Shown here one piece after another: positions 52,558 through 60,840 of a stretch of DNA of 64,000 nucleotides. The DNA comes from Bradyrhizobium sp. S69. GTDB taxonomy: Bacteria; Pseudomonadota; Alphaproteobacteria; Rhizobiales; Xanthobacteraceae. The translations under genes were made by a program, and so were the position numbers. The stretch lies in NCBI RefSeq assembly GCF_009766005.1, contig NZ_LMUK01000043.1, forward strand, positions 29,160 through 93,159, in the 5' to 3' direction. Within the stretch, counting starts at the first letter, position 1; every line of letters begins with the position of its first letter. The notes under the pieces are model-generated. The model saw nothing but the letters and a program-made list of their open reading frames with translations, had not been told where the DNA came from and ran no database searches.

Positions 52558-53628
52558 GTGACCCCCTCCACCGACGATGTCCGCATCCGAGAAATCAAGG
52601 CCCTGATCACGCCGAGACGGGTGATCGGCGAATTCCCGCAGGCGCCTCTCGCGTCAGAGACGGTTGCCAATTCGCGCGCCGCGCTAAGCTGTATACTGCA
52701 TCACAACGACGACAGGCTCGCGGTCGTCGTCGGCCCTTGCTCGATCCATGACCCGCTCTCGGCGATGGAATACGCACAGCGCCTGAAAGTCCTCAGAGAT
52801 CGTCTCGCCGGTGAACTCGAAATCGTGATGCGGGTTTATTTTGCAAAACCGCGAACCACGATTGGCTGGAAGGGACTGATCAATGATCCCGATCTCGACG
52901 GCAGTTTCAGGATCGATGACGGCCTTCGGATCGCAAGGAAGCTGCTGCTCGAGGTCAACGAGATCGGTCTGCCCGTCGGCTCGGAGTTTCTCGATATCGT
53001 AGCACCGCAATATCTGTCCGACCTGGTCGCCTGGGGCGCGATCGGCGCGCGTACCACCGAAAGCCAGGTTCACCGCGAACTGGCCTCCGGATTGTCCTGT
53101 CCGATCGGATTCAAAAACGGTACCGACGGCAAGGTCAAGATCGCGGTCGATGCGGTCAAGGCCGCGGCCGAGCCGCATCACTTCCTGGCGGTGACCAAGG
53201 ACGGTCAATCGGCGATCGCTTCGACGACGGGCAACACGGATTGCCACGTCATTCTTCGCGGCGGCGACGCTCCCAACTACGGTGCCGCGGAGGTCGAAGC
53301 CGCCTGTCGCGCGCTGCAGGCATCGGGATTGCAGCGCTGCGTCATGATCGACGCGAGCCATGCCAATAGCGGCTATGATCCGGCAAACCAGCCCAACGTC
53401 GTCGATGCGGTGGCCGATCAGGTCGCCGCCGGCAACCGCTGCATCATCGGCATGATGATCGAAAGCAATTTGGTTGGCGGCCGGCAGACGCATATGCCGG
53501 GCCGGGCGCTTCGTTACGGCCAGAGCATTACCGACGGATGCATCGATTGGGACACCACGGTCAAGGTGCTGGAGACGCTGGCGCAGGCGGTGACGCTGCG
53601 CCGAAAGACCGTGCGATTGGCGCATTGA
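52558..53628 (+). CDS. aroG: 3-deoxy-7-phosphoheptulonate synthase (DAHP synthase)
   Basis: A 356-residue class I DAHP synthase of the E. coli AroF/AroG/AroH type. It joins phosphoenolpyruvate and erythrose 4-phosphate at the start of the shikimate pathway. GTG 52558 follows AAGGAGACTTCAC, a strong site. Motifs: 'VVVGPCSIHDPLSAMEYA', 'MRVYFAKPRTTIGWKGLINDP', 'GARTTESQVHRELASGLS', 'HVILRGG', 'IDASHANS' (metal-binding). The 'GPCSIHD' Cys is a metal ligand. Alphaproteobacteria usually carry the plant-like class II enzyme, so this is an additional or alternative form. The leader peptide and terminator upstream suggest control by Phe, Tyr or Trp supply. Confidence 0.93.
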   Translation: MTPSTDDVRIREIKALITPRRVIGEFPQAPLASETVANSRAALSCILHHNDDRLAVVVGPCSIHDPLSAMEYAQRLKVLRDRLAGELEIVMRVYFAKPRTTIGWKGLINDPDLDGSFRIDDGLRIARKLLLEVNEIGLPVGSEFLDIVAPQYLSDLVAWGAIGARTTESQVHRELASGLSCPIGFKNGTDGKVKIAVDAVKAAAEPHHFLAVTKDGQSAIASTTGNTDCHVILRGGDAPNYGAAEVEAACRALQASGLQRCVMIDASHANSGYDPANQPNVVDAVADQVAAGNRCIIGMMIESNLVGGRQTHMPGRALRYGQSITDGCIDWDTTVKVLETLAQAVTLRRKTVRLAH

Positions 53629-53727
53629 ATTTTCTGGTGCGCGTTTCGAACCGGATCGCGGCGGATGCCGACCAACGGAAGGTAGCACCGCCGCGGGCCG
53701 ATCGAAACTCTGGATGATCACATCGCA

Positions 53728-54255
53728 ATGAAACTTCTGTCCGCTTTCGCCACGGCGCTTCTGGCGCTGACGCCAACCGCCGTTTGTCTGGCCCAGGCCC
53801 CCGAGCGGCAGGCCTGCGACGTCCACGTCGACATCATCGACACCGATCCCAAGGGCACCCATGTCAGGGCCACCCCCGGCGGGACGGTGATCGCGTCGCT
53901 GAGCAATCCCAATGCCGAGGGCTGGATCGCGGTGCACGTCACCGGCCAGCTCGGTGACTGGTATGAGATTGATCGCGCCAACCTCATCAACGCCGATCTC
54001 GGGCCGGACGGCAAAGCCCTTTTCCACGGCAAGGGGTATCTGCATAAAAGCGTGGTCGGCGTCAGCGGGATGCAAAATGATGGCGCGATCTATCGCGATC
54101 ACGACGTCAAGAGCGAGCCGGTCGACCTCCACGCGCCGGGAGAACAGCAAGTGGATTTGCTGGGCTGCTGGGGCGAGTTTCTGAAAGTGCATGTGAGGAA
54201 AGGCAGCGGCTGGACCCGACAGGCCTGCACCAATATGGACACGACCTGTTCCTGA
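53728..54255 (+). CDS. Secreted SH3-like protein
   Basis: A 175-residue protein, ATG 53728, with a signal peptide (MKLLSAFATALLALTPTAVCLA). The mature part resembles bacterial SH3 (SH3b) domains: 'THVRATPGGTVIASLSNPN' and 'GDWYEIDRANLI'. Two copies of the motif may be present, since 'WGEFLKVHVRKGSGWTRQAC' recalls the same edge strand. Four Cys may form disulfides. A cell-wall-binding role is usual for such domains; function here unknown. Confidence 0.75.
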   Translation: MKLLSAFATALLALTPTAVCLAQAPERQACDVHVDIIDTDPKGTHVRATPGGTVIASLSNPNAEGWIAVHVTGQLGDWYEIDRANLINADLGPDGKALFHGKGYLHKSVVGVSGMQNDGAIYRDHDVKSEPVDLHAPGEQQVDLLGCWGEFLKVHVRKGSGWTRQACTNMDTTCS

Positions 54256-54275
54256 TCGCGCCGATCAATCGCTTT

Positions 54276-54365
54276 CGTCATGGCCGGGCTTGTCCCGGCC
54301 ATCCACGTCTTTTTTGCTTTGCTTCGGCAAATACGTGGATACCCGGGACAAGCCCGGGCATGACG
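54276..54365. repeat. Second copy of the CGTCATGGCCGGGC palindromic repeat
   Basis: A 90-base imperfect palindrome, CGTCATGGCCGGGCTTGTCC to GGACAAGCCCGGGCATGACG, with an inner ATCCACGTCTT/ATACGTGGAT pair. It lies between two secreted-protein genes on the same strand and can stop transcription from the first. Confidence 0.85.
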
Positions 54366-54427
54366 AACTTTTCGGTGACCCGATTCTATCGACCGCTTTT
54401 CGGTCGGACCCTGAGGAGACTTAGTTG

Positions 54428-55159
54428 ATGATGAAATCATTCGCCGCGGCCTTTGTCTTGTTGGCATCGGCCACGGCGCCCGCGTTCGGCGCCGATTATG
54501 ACGCGACGGAAAAGTCGCCGCTTTATGAACTGCATCTGCGGATACCCGCGACCGCGATGACGATCGCGCCGCTCAAGGAAAAAATCCTGGCGCTGTACAA
54601 GAGCGATGCCGATCAGGCCAAGAGCGACGCCAAGGAGGACAAGCAGGACAACCCGAGCTTCCATCCCTACAGCATCGACACGGTGTGGCGCGTGACCTTC
54701 GAGAGCGAGGCGGTCGTGAGCCTTTCGGCCGATACCAACGCCGATACCGGCGGCGCGCATCCCAATGAGGCCTTCCAGACGCTGGTCTGGGACAAACACG
54801 CCAACCGTGCGGTGCCGGTCGAGGCGCTGTTTGCGCCGGATCAGGTCAAAGCGGCGCTCGGCGCGATCGCGGATGCCGCCGCAAAAGCCTGGACCAAAAC
54901 CTATGTTCAGCGCAGCGGCCAGCAGCCGGGACCAGAGGCCGATGTCGCCAAGGACGGCATCGGCGCCGATCCCGACAAGCTCAAGAACTATGCGCTGACC
55001 TACGCCAAGGGACAGACCACCGCCAACGGCATCGTGCTGTTGTATGGCGCGGGCCAGGCTTGGCCGCACGTGCTCGGCGATTTTCGGCTCGCGGTGCCGG
55101 CGTCCGTGTTCGCGAAATATCTGGCGCCGCCGTGGAAGGCGGTGTTCGGGGCCAACTGA
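54428..55159 (+). CDS. Secreted DUF3298/DUF4163-like protein
   Basis: A 243-residue protein. ATG 54428 follows GAGGAGACTTAGTTG. Signal peptide 'MKSFAAAFVLLASATAPAFGAD'. The middle has 'YSIDTVWRVTFESEAVVSLSADTNADTGGAHPNEAFQTLVWD', typical of the DUF3298 region of RsiV-like and deacetylase PdaC-like proteins, which bind lysozyme or cell wall. It is a lone secreted protein; role unknown. The C-terminal part ('YALTYAKGQTTANGIVLLYGAGQAWPH') is consistent with DUF3298. Confidence 0.75.
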   Translation: MMKSFAAAFVLLASATAPAFGADYDATEKSPLYELHLRIPATAMTIAPLKEKILALYKSDADQAKSDAKEDKQDNPSFHPYSIDTVWRVTFESEAVVSLSADTNADTGGAHPNEAFQTLVWDKHANRAVPVEALFAPDQVKAALGAIADAAAKAWTKTYVQRSGQQPGPEADVAKDGIGADPDKLKNYALTYAKGQTTANGIVLLYGAGQAWPHVLGDFRLAVPASVFAKYLAPPWKAVFGAN

Positions 55160-55587
55160 TCCGTGCTCACTCGATCGGCTGGCAGATCAGCAGGGCTTCG
55201 TCGGACTGCGAAACCGGAGCAGGCTTCGCGCGTAGCCCTCGATCAGCATCAGCTCGGCGCCGATCCGGACATAGGTCTTTCGTTCGCTCCGAAGCAGACG
55301 CAAGACGACTGATGACCTTTGACGGGGGAAGCCACGTTACACGTGAGAAAAATCAATCGCGATTGCTCGTAGCGGCGCGGCACCGAAATCACGAATTAAA
55401 ATTTATTAAGTTGGTGTACCGACGTTTCTGTCGTGTGCCAAAGCCGCGGGACCAATGCCAATTGCGTTGCGTGAAGAGAAATGCCTGGCGGATTGATGCC
55501 ATCACGAAGTTGCCGGGAGAGGGTTCTGGTCAATTCGAGGTGCCTTCTTAAGCCCCCGGCAAGGAACAGCAGTTAAAATTCCGGCCA
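55160..55587. other. Intergenic region, possible decayed sequence
   Basis: No intact gene in these 428 bases. On the minus strand around 55160-55320 two frames together look protein-like ('VRIGAELMLIEGYARSLLR' in one, 'DEALLICQPIE' in another), which suggests a frameshifted remnant I cannot identify. The part from 55330 to 55420 is AT-rich and may be the promoter of the gene at 55588. Confidence 0.35.
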
Positions 55588-56907
55588 ATGAGCCCGTTGC
55601 AGAGACCATTGCTGCTGTTGTTTGCGATGTGCCTGGCGACACAGGCCAGCGTCAATCTGATCATGTATTTCCACGAAATGTCCAATGGCTCGCGCTTCGG
55701 CGGCGACTTCATCTGTTTTTGGAATGCGGCACATCGGGTACGGCACGGCGACATCGCCGCTATTTACGATCCTGATACAAGGCAGAGAATCCTGTCGACG
55801 CATACGACAGGCATCATCTCCTGGTTCGTGTATCCACCATTCACCTTAGTTGGATTATGGCTGTTGGGCGATGCGACGTACAACGAGGCGGTCCTGGCCT
55901 GGTCGCTCGTTCCGCTGGCGTTCTATTTTGCTTTGATCGTTTTGTTGGCGAAACGCTCCGGCTTGGCTTATCGCACCAATCCAGCTTGCGAGAATAGCTG
56001 GCGGCGAATACAGGCTTACGCCGTCCTTATCGCGTTCTCGTTGCCCTTTCTCAGTGCCAATCTGTTTAGCGGACAGACGGGTGCGTTCATTGCCGTATTC
56101 TTTCTCGGGGCGGCGTATTTCTGGCCAACGCGTCCTGTTCTGGCAGGAATTTGCATCGGCCTTTTGGCAATCAAGCCACAGATGGGGCTGCTGATGCCCT
56201 TCGCGCTAATAGCGTCCGGTCAGTGGCGCGTGATCGCGGCCGCAGCGACAACCGTCCTCTCCCTGATTGTTCTCTCGACGATGTGGCTTGGGACCGCGAT
56301 CTGGACGGATTACTTCCGCATGAGCCAGCTATTCGGCCAATTTGTGGGCAGGGGCTACGATCAGATACGGCAACTTGCACTCGGTCCCTATGTCGCGTTG
56401 CAGGGAGCTGGAATGCCGGCCGCTCTCGCGGGCGTTTTACAGGCAGCCGTAACAATTGCGGTTCTGACCGTAATCATCCAGGTTTTCTGGCAGCGTAGGT
56501 CAAACAAACCGGAATTGCGAAAAGATGATGGGGGGCTTGATCTTCGACTGGCGCTGCTGGCTGCGGGGACCTTGCTTGCAACGCCGTACTCATTGTCTTA
56601 CGACACGCCGCTGCTGATGCTGTCCATTATTCCGCTGCTGGCACGCAACTGGCGTGACGGATGGGACGGGCTTGAATTAGCCTCGGTAGCCGGGCTGTTG
56701 GTCTCACCCTATGCACAGCTTCTCACGGTCGGCAGCCACGTTCCGTTTGCATTCCTCGCCCTGTTACTTTGGTTTGGCGTGCTGTATCGGCGTTTCCAGA
56801 AAGAAAGACCGACCCCGGCCGGTTGGCTCGCAAATGCCGGATATAAAAAGCACCCTATTTTCCGGAAGACGGACGCTATTTTGCCCGGAGCGGGATTTGC
56901 TGACTAA
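55588..56907 (+). CDS. Glycosyltransferase family 87-like membrane protein (DUF2029)
   Basis: A 439-residue integral membrane protein with about ten hydrophobic segments and the pattern of the DUF2029/GT87 family: 'GGDFICFWNAAHRVRHGDIAAIYDP' (Asp after the first segment), 'YPPFTLVGLWLL', 'LFSGQTGAFIAVFFL' and 'GICIGLLAIKPQMGLLMPFAL' are well-known blocks. Such enzymes use polyprenyl-phosphate mannose or other sugars on the periplasmic side. The codon use is less GC-rich than its neighbours, which may mean recent arrival. It stands alone. Confidence 0.8.
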   Translation: MSPLQRPLLLLFAMCLATQASVNLIMYFHEMSNGSRFGGDFICFWNAAHRVRHGDIAAIYDPDTRQRILSTHTTGIISWFVYPPFTLVGLWLLGDATYNEAVLAWSLVPLAFYFALIVLLAKRSGLAYRTNPACENSWRRIQAYAVLIAFSLPFLSANLFSGQTGAFIAVFFLGAAYFWPTRPVLAGICIGLLAIKPQMGLLMPFALIASGQWRVIAAAATTVLSLIVLSTMWLGTAIWTDYFRMSQLFGQFVGRGYDQIRQLALGPYVALQGAGMPAALAGVLQAAVTIAVLTVIIQVFWQRRSNKPELRKDDGGLDLRLALLAAGTLLATPYSLSYDTPLLMLSIIPLLARNWRDGWDGLELASVAGLLVSPYAQLLTVGSHVPFAFLALLLWFGVLYRRFQKERPTPAGWLANAGYKKHPIFRKTDAILPGAGFAD

Positions 56908-57227
56908 ATCCCGTTTGGGGCGATTTAGGCGGGCGCCGACATGCTTGATCTACATGTCGATGATGGAGCCACCGGCGCGGCTGAAAAGACGACCTAGATC
57001 GATGTATTGATACGGATTAACGGTCTGGTTCAGCGCGATAGCCCACCAGTCTAGACGATTTTTGCGATCGTGCCGAACAGAGCCAGGTTCCAACGTTTCA
57101 TGTCGTTGCAGACGGGGAGCGGTTGCGACGAGAATTTCGCCGCAACCATCTCGGCGCGGGGATCCACGTACAGCCATTGCCTGGTGTCGCCAATCCGCGT
57201 CGTGTGAAGATTTAGCGGATGTCGGGA
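56908..57227. other. Intergenic region with a gene remnant
   Basis: About 320 bases without an intact gene; the recognisable content is the serine-hydrolase fragment at 57051-57206. Confidence 0.5.
57051..57206 (-). pseudogene. C-terminal fragment of a NylB-like serine hydrolase (beta-lactamase family)
   Basis: The minus strand reads 'IGDTRQWLYVDPRAEMVAAKF', then 'SSQPLPVCNDMKRWNLALFG', and stops at TAG (57051-57053). This is the usual end of 6-aminohexanoate-dimer-hydrolase-type serine hydrolases ('YVDPAAEVVI.KFSSQPLP'). Nothing of the rest of the gene (Ser-X-X-Lys, Tyr-X-Asn) is in the window; the carbonic anhydrase gene replaces it. It marks a deletion or insertion next to that gene. Confidence 0.65.
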
Positions 57228-57815
57228 TCAAGCCTTTGGCTTGCCGGCGGCCGTGGCATCGGCAACCTCGTCGAGCCGTCCCGTTTTGACATCGTAGATG
57301 AAGCCATAGATCGGGATATGTCCGGGGACGAGAGGATGATGGCGAATCCTCAATACGTCCTCTGTCACGCTTTTCGCGTTGTCTTCGAAGGTGTGCCAAT
57401 GAACGTATTGCCCGGCAACTGAACCGCCGCCATGCTTTGGGTTAAACCATTTCTTCCCATCATGCTCCGCCGTTTCGAGATTATCCGCAAGCAAGTCGCC
57501 GATGATCTCTCCCGTAAAGAGTTGCATCCCGCAGTCGGTATGATGAACGACGAACCATTCCCGCGTCCCAAGCAGCTTGTGTGAAATCACGAGGGAGCGA
57601 ATGGCGTCATCCGATGCGCGTCCGCCGGCGTTACGAATGACATGCGCGTCGCCCTCGGCGAGTCCGGCATATTTCGCGGGATCGAGCCTGGCGTCCATGC
57701 AAGTGAGAATGGCAAAGCGCCGTGCTGGTGGCAGGGCAAGTTTTGCTTTGTCGCCAAAGCTGGCGGCGTACGTACCATTTGCGGAAACGACTTCGTCATA
57801 GATGCCGCTAGCCAT
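57228..57815 (-). CDS. Beta-carbonic anhydrase (cytosolic)
   Basis: A 195-residue beta-carbonic anhydrase. ATG 57815 follows GAGGAAACAACG. Zinc ligands are in 'AILTCMDARLDP' (Cys, with Asp-Arg) and 'FVVHHTDCGMQ' (His and Cys). No signal peptide, so cytosolic. Its N-terminal half fits the small 'can'-type subgroup. The frame is open upstream to 58058, but the strong ribosome binding site and family length fix this start. With the Tat-exported enzyme at 47597 and the LCIB-like protein at 40413 it makes three carbonic anhydrase-type genes in 17 kb. Confidence 0.88.
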   Translation of the reverse strand: MASGIYDEVVSANGTYAASFGDKAKLALPPARRFAILTCMDARLDPAKYAGLAEGDAHVIRNAGGRASDDAIRSLVISHKLLGTREWFVVHHTDCGMQLFTGEIIGDLLADNLETAEHDGKKWFNPKHGGGSVAGQYVHWHTFEDNAKSVTEDVLRIRHHPLVPGHIPIYGFIYDVKTGRLDEVADATAAGKPKA

Positions 57816-58383
57816 CGTTGTTTCCTCGCTGGTTGGTAACGTGCCCTTCGATGGATTTGATCGGCGGATGTGCAGGCGGTCAAGGAAATGAAAGTTTGTT
57901 GTTTGGTCGATCTCAATCAAGTCGTGCTCGGAACCGCCGCTGCTCGTGCAAGGAAATTGCGGAGTCGTTTTTGCCTGGGCCACGATTGCCGTGAAGGTCG
58001 GCTGGCCGGCGACGGTCACAGCCGCTAACTTCGGTGCGGCCGCGTCGTCCGACACCATCGCGATGCAGTCGCCGTGCCGAGCGAAATCAGAAAATCGTTC
58101 TGTTGTGTGCGGACGACATGAGCGGTTTATCGCTTTTTTGAAGAGTGTCTTGCCAGCAGCGGCGGACTGACCCAGCTTTCAGGGATGCAGCTGAAAAGAG
58201 AATCACGATGCCGATCTTGTATGCCTGCGTTCTGATTGAAATGCTGAAGCGGTCATCGGTGCCGTCGTTGACGACGATTGCCTCGCTCGCGGCATTGCAA
58301 AGCGCGGCATATGGGTGAGTGTCGTCAAATCGCTGTCGATCGGCCGTCGGTCTATTGAAGTCAGTTAAAGCAAGGGAGCGCGA
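57816..58383. other. Intergenic region, no gene supported
   Basis: These 568 bases lie between the divergent carbonic anhydrase and the small protein at 58384. Frames on both strands exist but none has a ribosome binding site plus recognisable sequence. The carbonic anhydrase frame continues open to 58058 and could encode an N-terminal extension, which I do not favour. Confidence 0.4.
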
Positions 58384-58665
58384 ATGACGAGCCAATTCCC
58401 GAGATTTGCAGCGTTGCCATTTGTTGTGATTGACGACGATGTGATCGCCGGCACGCCGGTGCGCTGCATCAACGAGCGCGCGGCCATCATGTGTGCGCAA
58501 AGGCTGTTGACGGTGTTCGGGAACGTCGGCTCGGTTGCCCTTCGTCGGTCGAGCGTCTCCGGTGAGACCCTGGATGTGCTCCAGACATTCGGCGATGTGC
58601 CGATGGGAAGTGAATTGATTGAATCGTCCTTGCGTAAAAACGCGGACGTATCGATCGGCCACTGA
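58384..58665 (+). CDS. Hypothetical protein, 93 residues
   Basis: ATG 58384 is preceded by CAAGGGAGCGCGA, a good ribosome binding site. The product starts 'MTSQFPRFAALPFVVIDDD' and has 'VGSVALRRSSVSGETLDVL'. Two Cys, no membrane segment or signal. I do not recognise a family. A frame on the opposite strand covers the same span but looks like antisense noise. It precedes the Lrp gene by 237 bases. Confidence 0.5.
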   Translation: MTSQFPRFAALPFVVIDDDVIAGTPVRCINERAAIMCAQRLLTVFGNVGSVALRRSSVSGETLDVLQTFGDVPMGSELIESSLRKNADVSIGH

Positions 58666-58844
58666 ATAGCAGCCGGACGCTGATCGTTTTGGAGTCTCAC
58701 CGTTTTTGAGCGCCTCGGTCGTGCCGACGGGCCGCTGTCACGGCTCATGCCTCCATCGGCCAATCGAAAAGTCCTACGGCGGATGGGATCGGCAGCAGGA
58801 CTTTCTTCCGGGCTGCCATTTGACGCGATTAAATTCGGCTTGCG

Positions 58845-58859
58845 TAGAATATAATTCTA
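58845..58859. promoter_or_regulatory. AT-rich palindrome upstream of the Lrp gene
   Basis: TAGAAT-ATA-ATTCTA (58845-58859) lies 43 bases before the regulator start in an unusually AT-rich stretch (58826-58902). It fits an operator for the Lrp/AsnC protein itself, which commonly represses its own gene. Confidence 0.5.
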
Positions 58860-58902
58860 TATATGCTTCCAATATCATAGGTATTAGAAGAAAGTTCCAA
58901 AT

Positions 58903-59412
58903 ATGAGCGATGTCGTTGCTGCGCTGTCAGATCCACCGCGTCGTATCGATGCGATTGATCGGAAGATATTGAGGGTCCTGCAAGAGGACGCGTCGCTTTC
59001 GGTGGCTGAGATCGGGGAGCGCGTTGGCCTGTCGTCGACGCCCTGCTGGAAGCGCATTCAGAGGATGGAAGCCGAGAACATCATCACCGGCAAGGTCGCG
59101 CTGGTCGATCAAAACAAGATCGGGCTTGGGCTTTCCGTATTCGTATCGGTGGAAAGCGGTGACCATTCCGATGAGTGGCTGAAGAAATTTGCCACGGCCG
59201 TGAGCGCGATGCCTGAGGTCATGGAGTTTTACCGCATGGCCGGCGACGTGGACTACATGCTGCGTGTCGTGGTCGCGGATATGCTGAGTTACGACATTTT
59301 CTATAAAAAGCTGATCGGCGCGGTCGCATTGAAGAATGTGACGTCGCGGTTCGCCATGGAAAAAATCAAGTCCGTCACCGCATTGCCGGTTCCGGCCCTG
59401 GAAGCCGCATAA
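58903..59412 (+). CDS. Lrp/AsnC family transcriptional regulator
   Basis: A 169-residue regulator. Residues about 14-70 are the AsnC-type winged helix-turn-helix ('IDAIDRKILRVLQEDASLSV', 'GLSSTPCWKRIQRMEAENII'), residues 85-160 the ligand-binding RAM domain ('VMEFYRMAGDVDYMLRVVVAD'). Lrp proteins sense amino acids such as Leu, Met or Cys. It precedes an SsuA-like and a MetQ-like gene, so control of sulfur-compound or methionine uptake is likely. The AT-rich palindrome upstream suggests autoregulation. Confidence 0.92.
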   Translation: MSDVVAALSDPPRRIDAIDRKILRVLQEDASLSVAEIGERVGLSSTPCWKRIQRMEAENIITGKVALVDQNKIGLGLSVFVSVESGDHSDEWLKKFATAVSAMPEVMEFYRMAGDVDYMLRVVVADMLSYDIFYKKLIGAVALKNVTSRFAMEKIKSVTALPVPALEAA

Positions 59413-59750
59413 TCCTGGCGATGTCGTAGCCTTTGAGACTTTCTCTGCCTCGACCATCGGGGTTCGAGGAAGTCGATTGGCAGTGTGACGTCAGTTGACA
59501 ACGTCGCCGTGCATCGTTGCAGTACAGTCTGCACGGCGACGCAAAGCTGGTTCGTCAAAACAAAAATCGATCCGGCCGGCATTTCCTTCGTGGAGCAACC
59601 GAAGCAGAGACGAAGTCGTTTGCTTTGCGGCGTCTTGGATCGCAAATCTTGCATTGTCGATTTCATCTTTGAAACAACAATGCGGACAAAAGCGCATAGA
59701 GTTCCGTCTTCGCGATCTAGCGTCGCAAACCCCTGACGGAGCAAAAACAC
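59413..59750. other. Intergenic region before the SsuA-like gene
   Basis: No gene. It holds a TTGACA (59495-59500) directly left of the inverted repeat at 59502 and a long leader of about 210 bases before the ATG at 59751. Confidence 0.5.
59502..59541 (+). promoter_or_regulatory. Perfect 12-bp inverted repeat upstream of the SsuA-like gene
   Basis: CGTCGCCGTGCA (59502-59513) and TGCACGGCGACG (59530-59541) are separated by 16 bases and follow a TTGACA. It could be an operator (for example of the Lrp protein or a CysB-like regulator) or an RNA stem in the leader. Confidence 0.5.
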
Positions 59751-60713
59751 ATGTCATGGAACGGACGGGCCCTCGTCGTTGGCGCAGCCCTGGCTTTGCT
59801 CGGGTCGATCGGCATTGCCTCAACATCCGCCGTCGCGCAGCAGTTGAAGGAAGTGCGGATCGGATTTCAGCGCGCAGGTATTTTTCCTGCGGTGAAGCAG
59901 CGCCACACCGTAGAAGATGCGCTCAAGCCGCGTGGTATCGAAGTGAAGTGGGTCGAGTTCTCATTCGGCCCGCCGCTACTCGAGGCACTCAACACCGGGA
60001 ATATCGACTTTGGGTATACCGGCGACGCTCCACCTGTTTTTGCGCAGGCCGCGCGCGCCAATCTGCTGTACGTGGCTGCGTTGCCGTCCGCCGGCGCAAA
60101 CGAGGCGATCGTGGTTCCCGAGAATTCGCCGATCAAAACCCTGGCAGACCTCAGGGGCAAGAAGGTGGGCTTCGCCAAAGGCTCCAGCGCGCACAACACC
60201 ACGGTCGCGGCTCTCGAAAAGGCCGGCCTTTCCTATTCAGACATCACGCCGGTCTATCTTACGCCCGCGGATGGCGCGACCGCGTTTACCGGCGGCAGCC
60301 TCGACGCCTGGACGATTTGGGATCCTTATCTGGCGCTGACCGAGAAGGGAAAGGTGCGCGTTCTGGCATCGGCGAAGGATGTCGAGGAGTCCAATGGCTT
60401 TTTCCTCGCGAACAAGGACTTTACCGGGCTCCATCCGGATATCGTGGCGTTGCTGAATCAGACATTTGCTCAGGAGTCGAAATGGGCCGATCAGCACAGA
60501 GAAGAGATCGTGAAGACGCTGCATGAGGCGACCAGCTTTGATTCGGAAGCTCTCGCACGCGCGGTAGCAAGGTCGGAGTTTCTGGTTACACCGGTGACGG
60601 ACAAGATCATCGCGACCCAGCAAGCGACGGCTGACAGGTTCTTGAAACTCGGCCTCGTTCCGAAAGCGATAACCGTCAAGGACATCGTCTGGAACTGGAC
60701 GCCGGGATCGTAG
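59751..60713 (+). CDS. ssuA: Aliphatic sulfonate ABC transporter substrate-binding protein (SsuA type)
   Basis: A 320-residue periplasmic binding protein. ATG 59751; signal peptide ends 'SAVAQQ'. Mature part: 'VRIGFQRAGIFPAVKQRHTVED', 'VEFSFGPPLLEALNTGNIDFGYTGDAPPVFAQAA', 'LRGKKVGFAKGSSAHNTTVAALEKAGL', all typical of SsuA. It would capture alkanesulfonates or taurine. No permease or ATPase gene follows in the window, so it may share a transporter elsewhere. The following MetQ-like gene is 127 bases away. Confidence 0.9.
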   Translation: MSWNGRALVVGAALALLGSIGIASTSAVAQQLKEVRIGFQRAGIFPAVKQRHTVEDALKPRGIEVKWVEFSFGPPLLEALNTGNIDFGYTGDAPPVFAQAARANLLYVAALPSAGANEAIVVPENSPIKTLADLRGKKVGFAKGSSAHNTTVAALEKAGLSYSDITPVYLTPADGATAFTGGSLDAWTIWDPYLALTEKGKVRVLASAKDVEESNGFFLANKDFTGLHPDIVALLNQTFAQESKWADQHREEIVKTLHEATSFDSEALARAVARSEFLVTPVTDKIIATQQATADRFLKLGLVPKAITVKDIVWNWTPGS

Positions 60714-60840
60714 ACAAGCAGCCGTTACGGCCATTGAGTTTGCCGCCGCGGTTGCCGCTGGCGCCGGCCGACGGCTGGCCGGCGGGCGCTGTGCATCTTT
60801 GAATTGTTGAAATTAGCCATTCGCGAAGGGCCGATAAATC

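Noticed and set aside
52684..54192. A 502-residue minus-strand frame over DAHP synthase and the SH3-like gene
   Set aside because: Spans two clear genes and the gap between them; antisense shadow.
57816..58058. N-terminal extension of the cytosolic carbonic anhydrase frame
   Set aside because: The good ribosome binding site at 57815 and family length argue for the shorter product.
58087..58662. A 191-residue minus-strand frame opposite the small gene at 58384
   Set aside because: His/Arg-rich antisense composition and no start signal; the plus-strand frame has a proper ribosome binding site.
59495..60526. A 343-residue plus-strand frame over the SsuA-like gene
   Set aside because: Frame-shifted reading of the binding-protein gene; Arg-rich and without motif.
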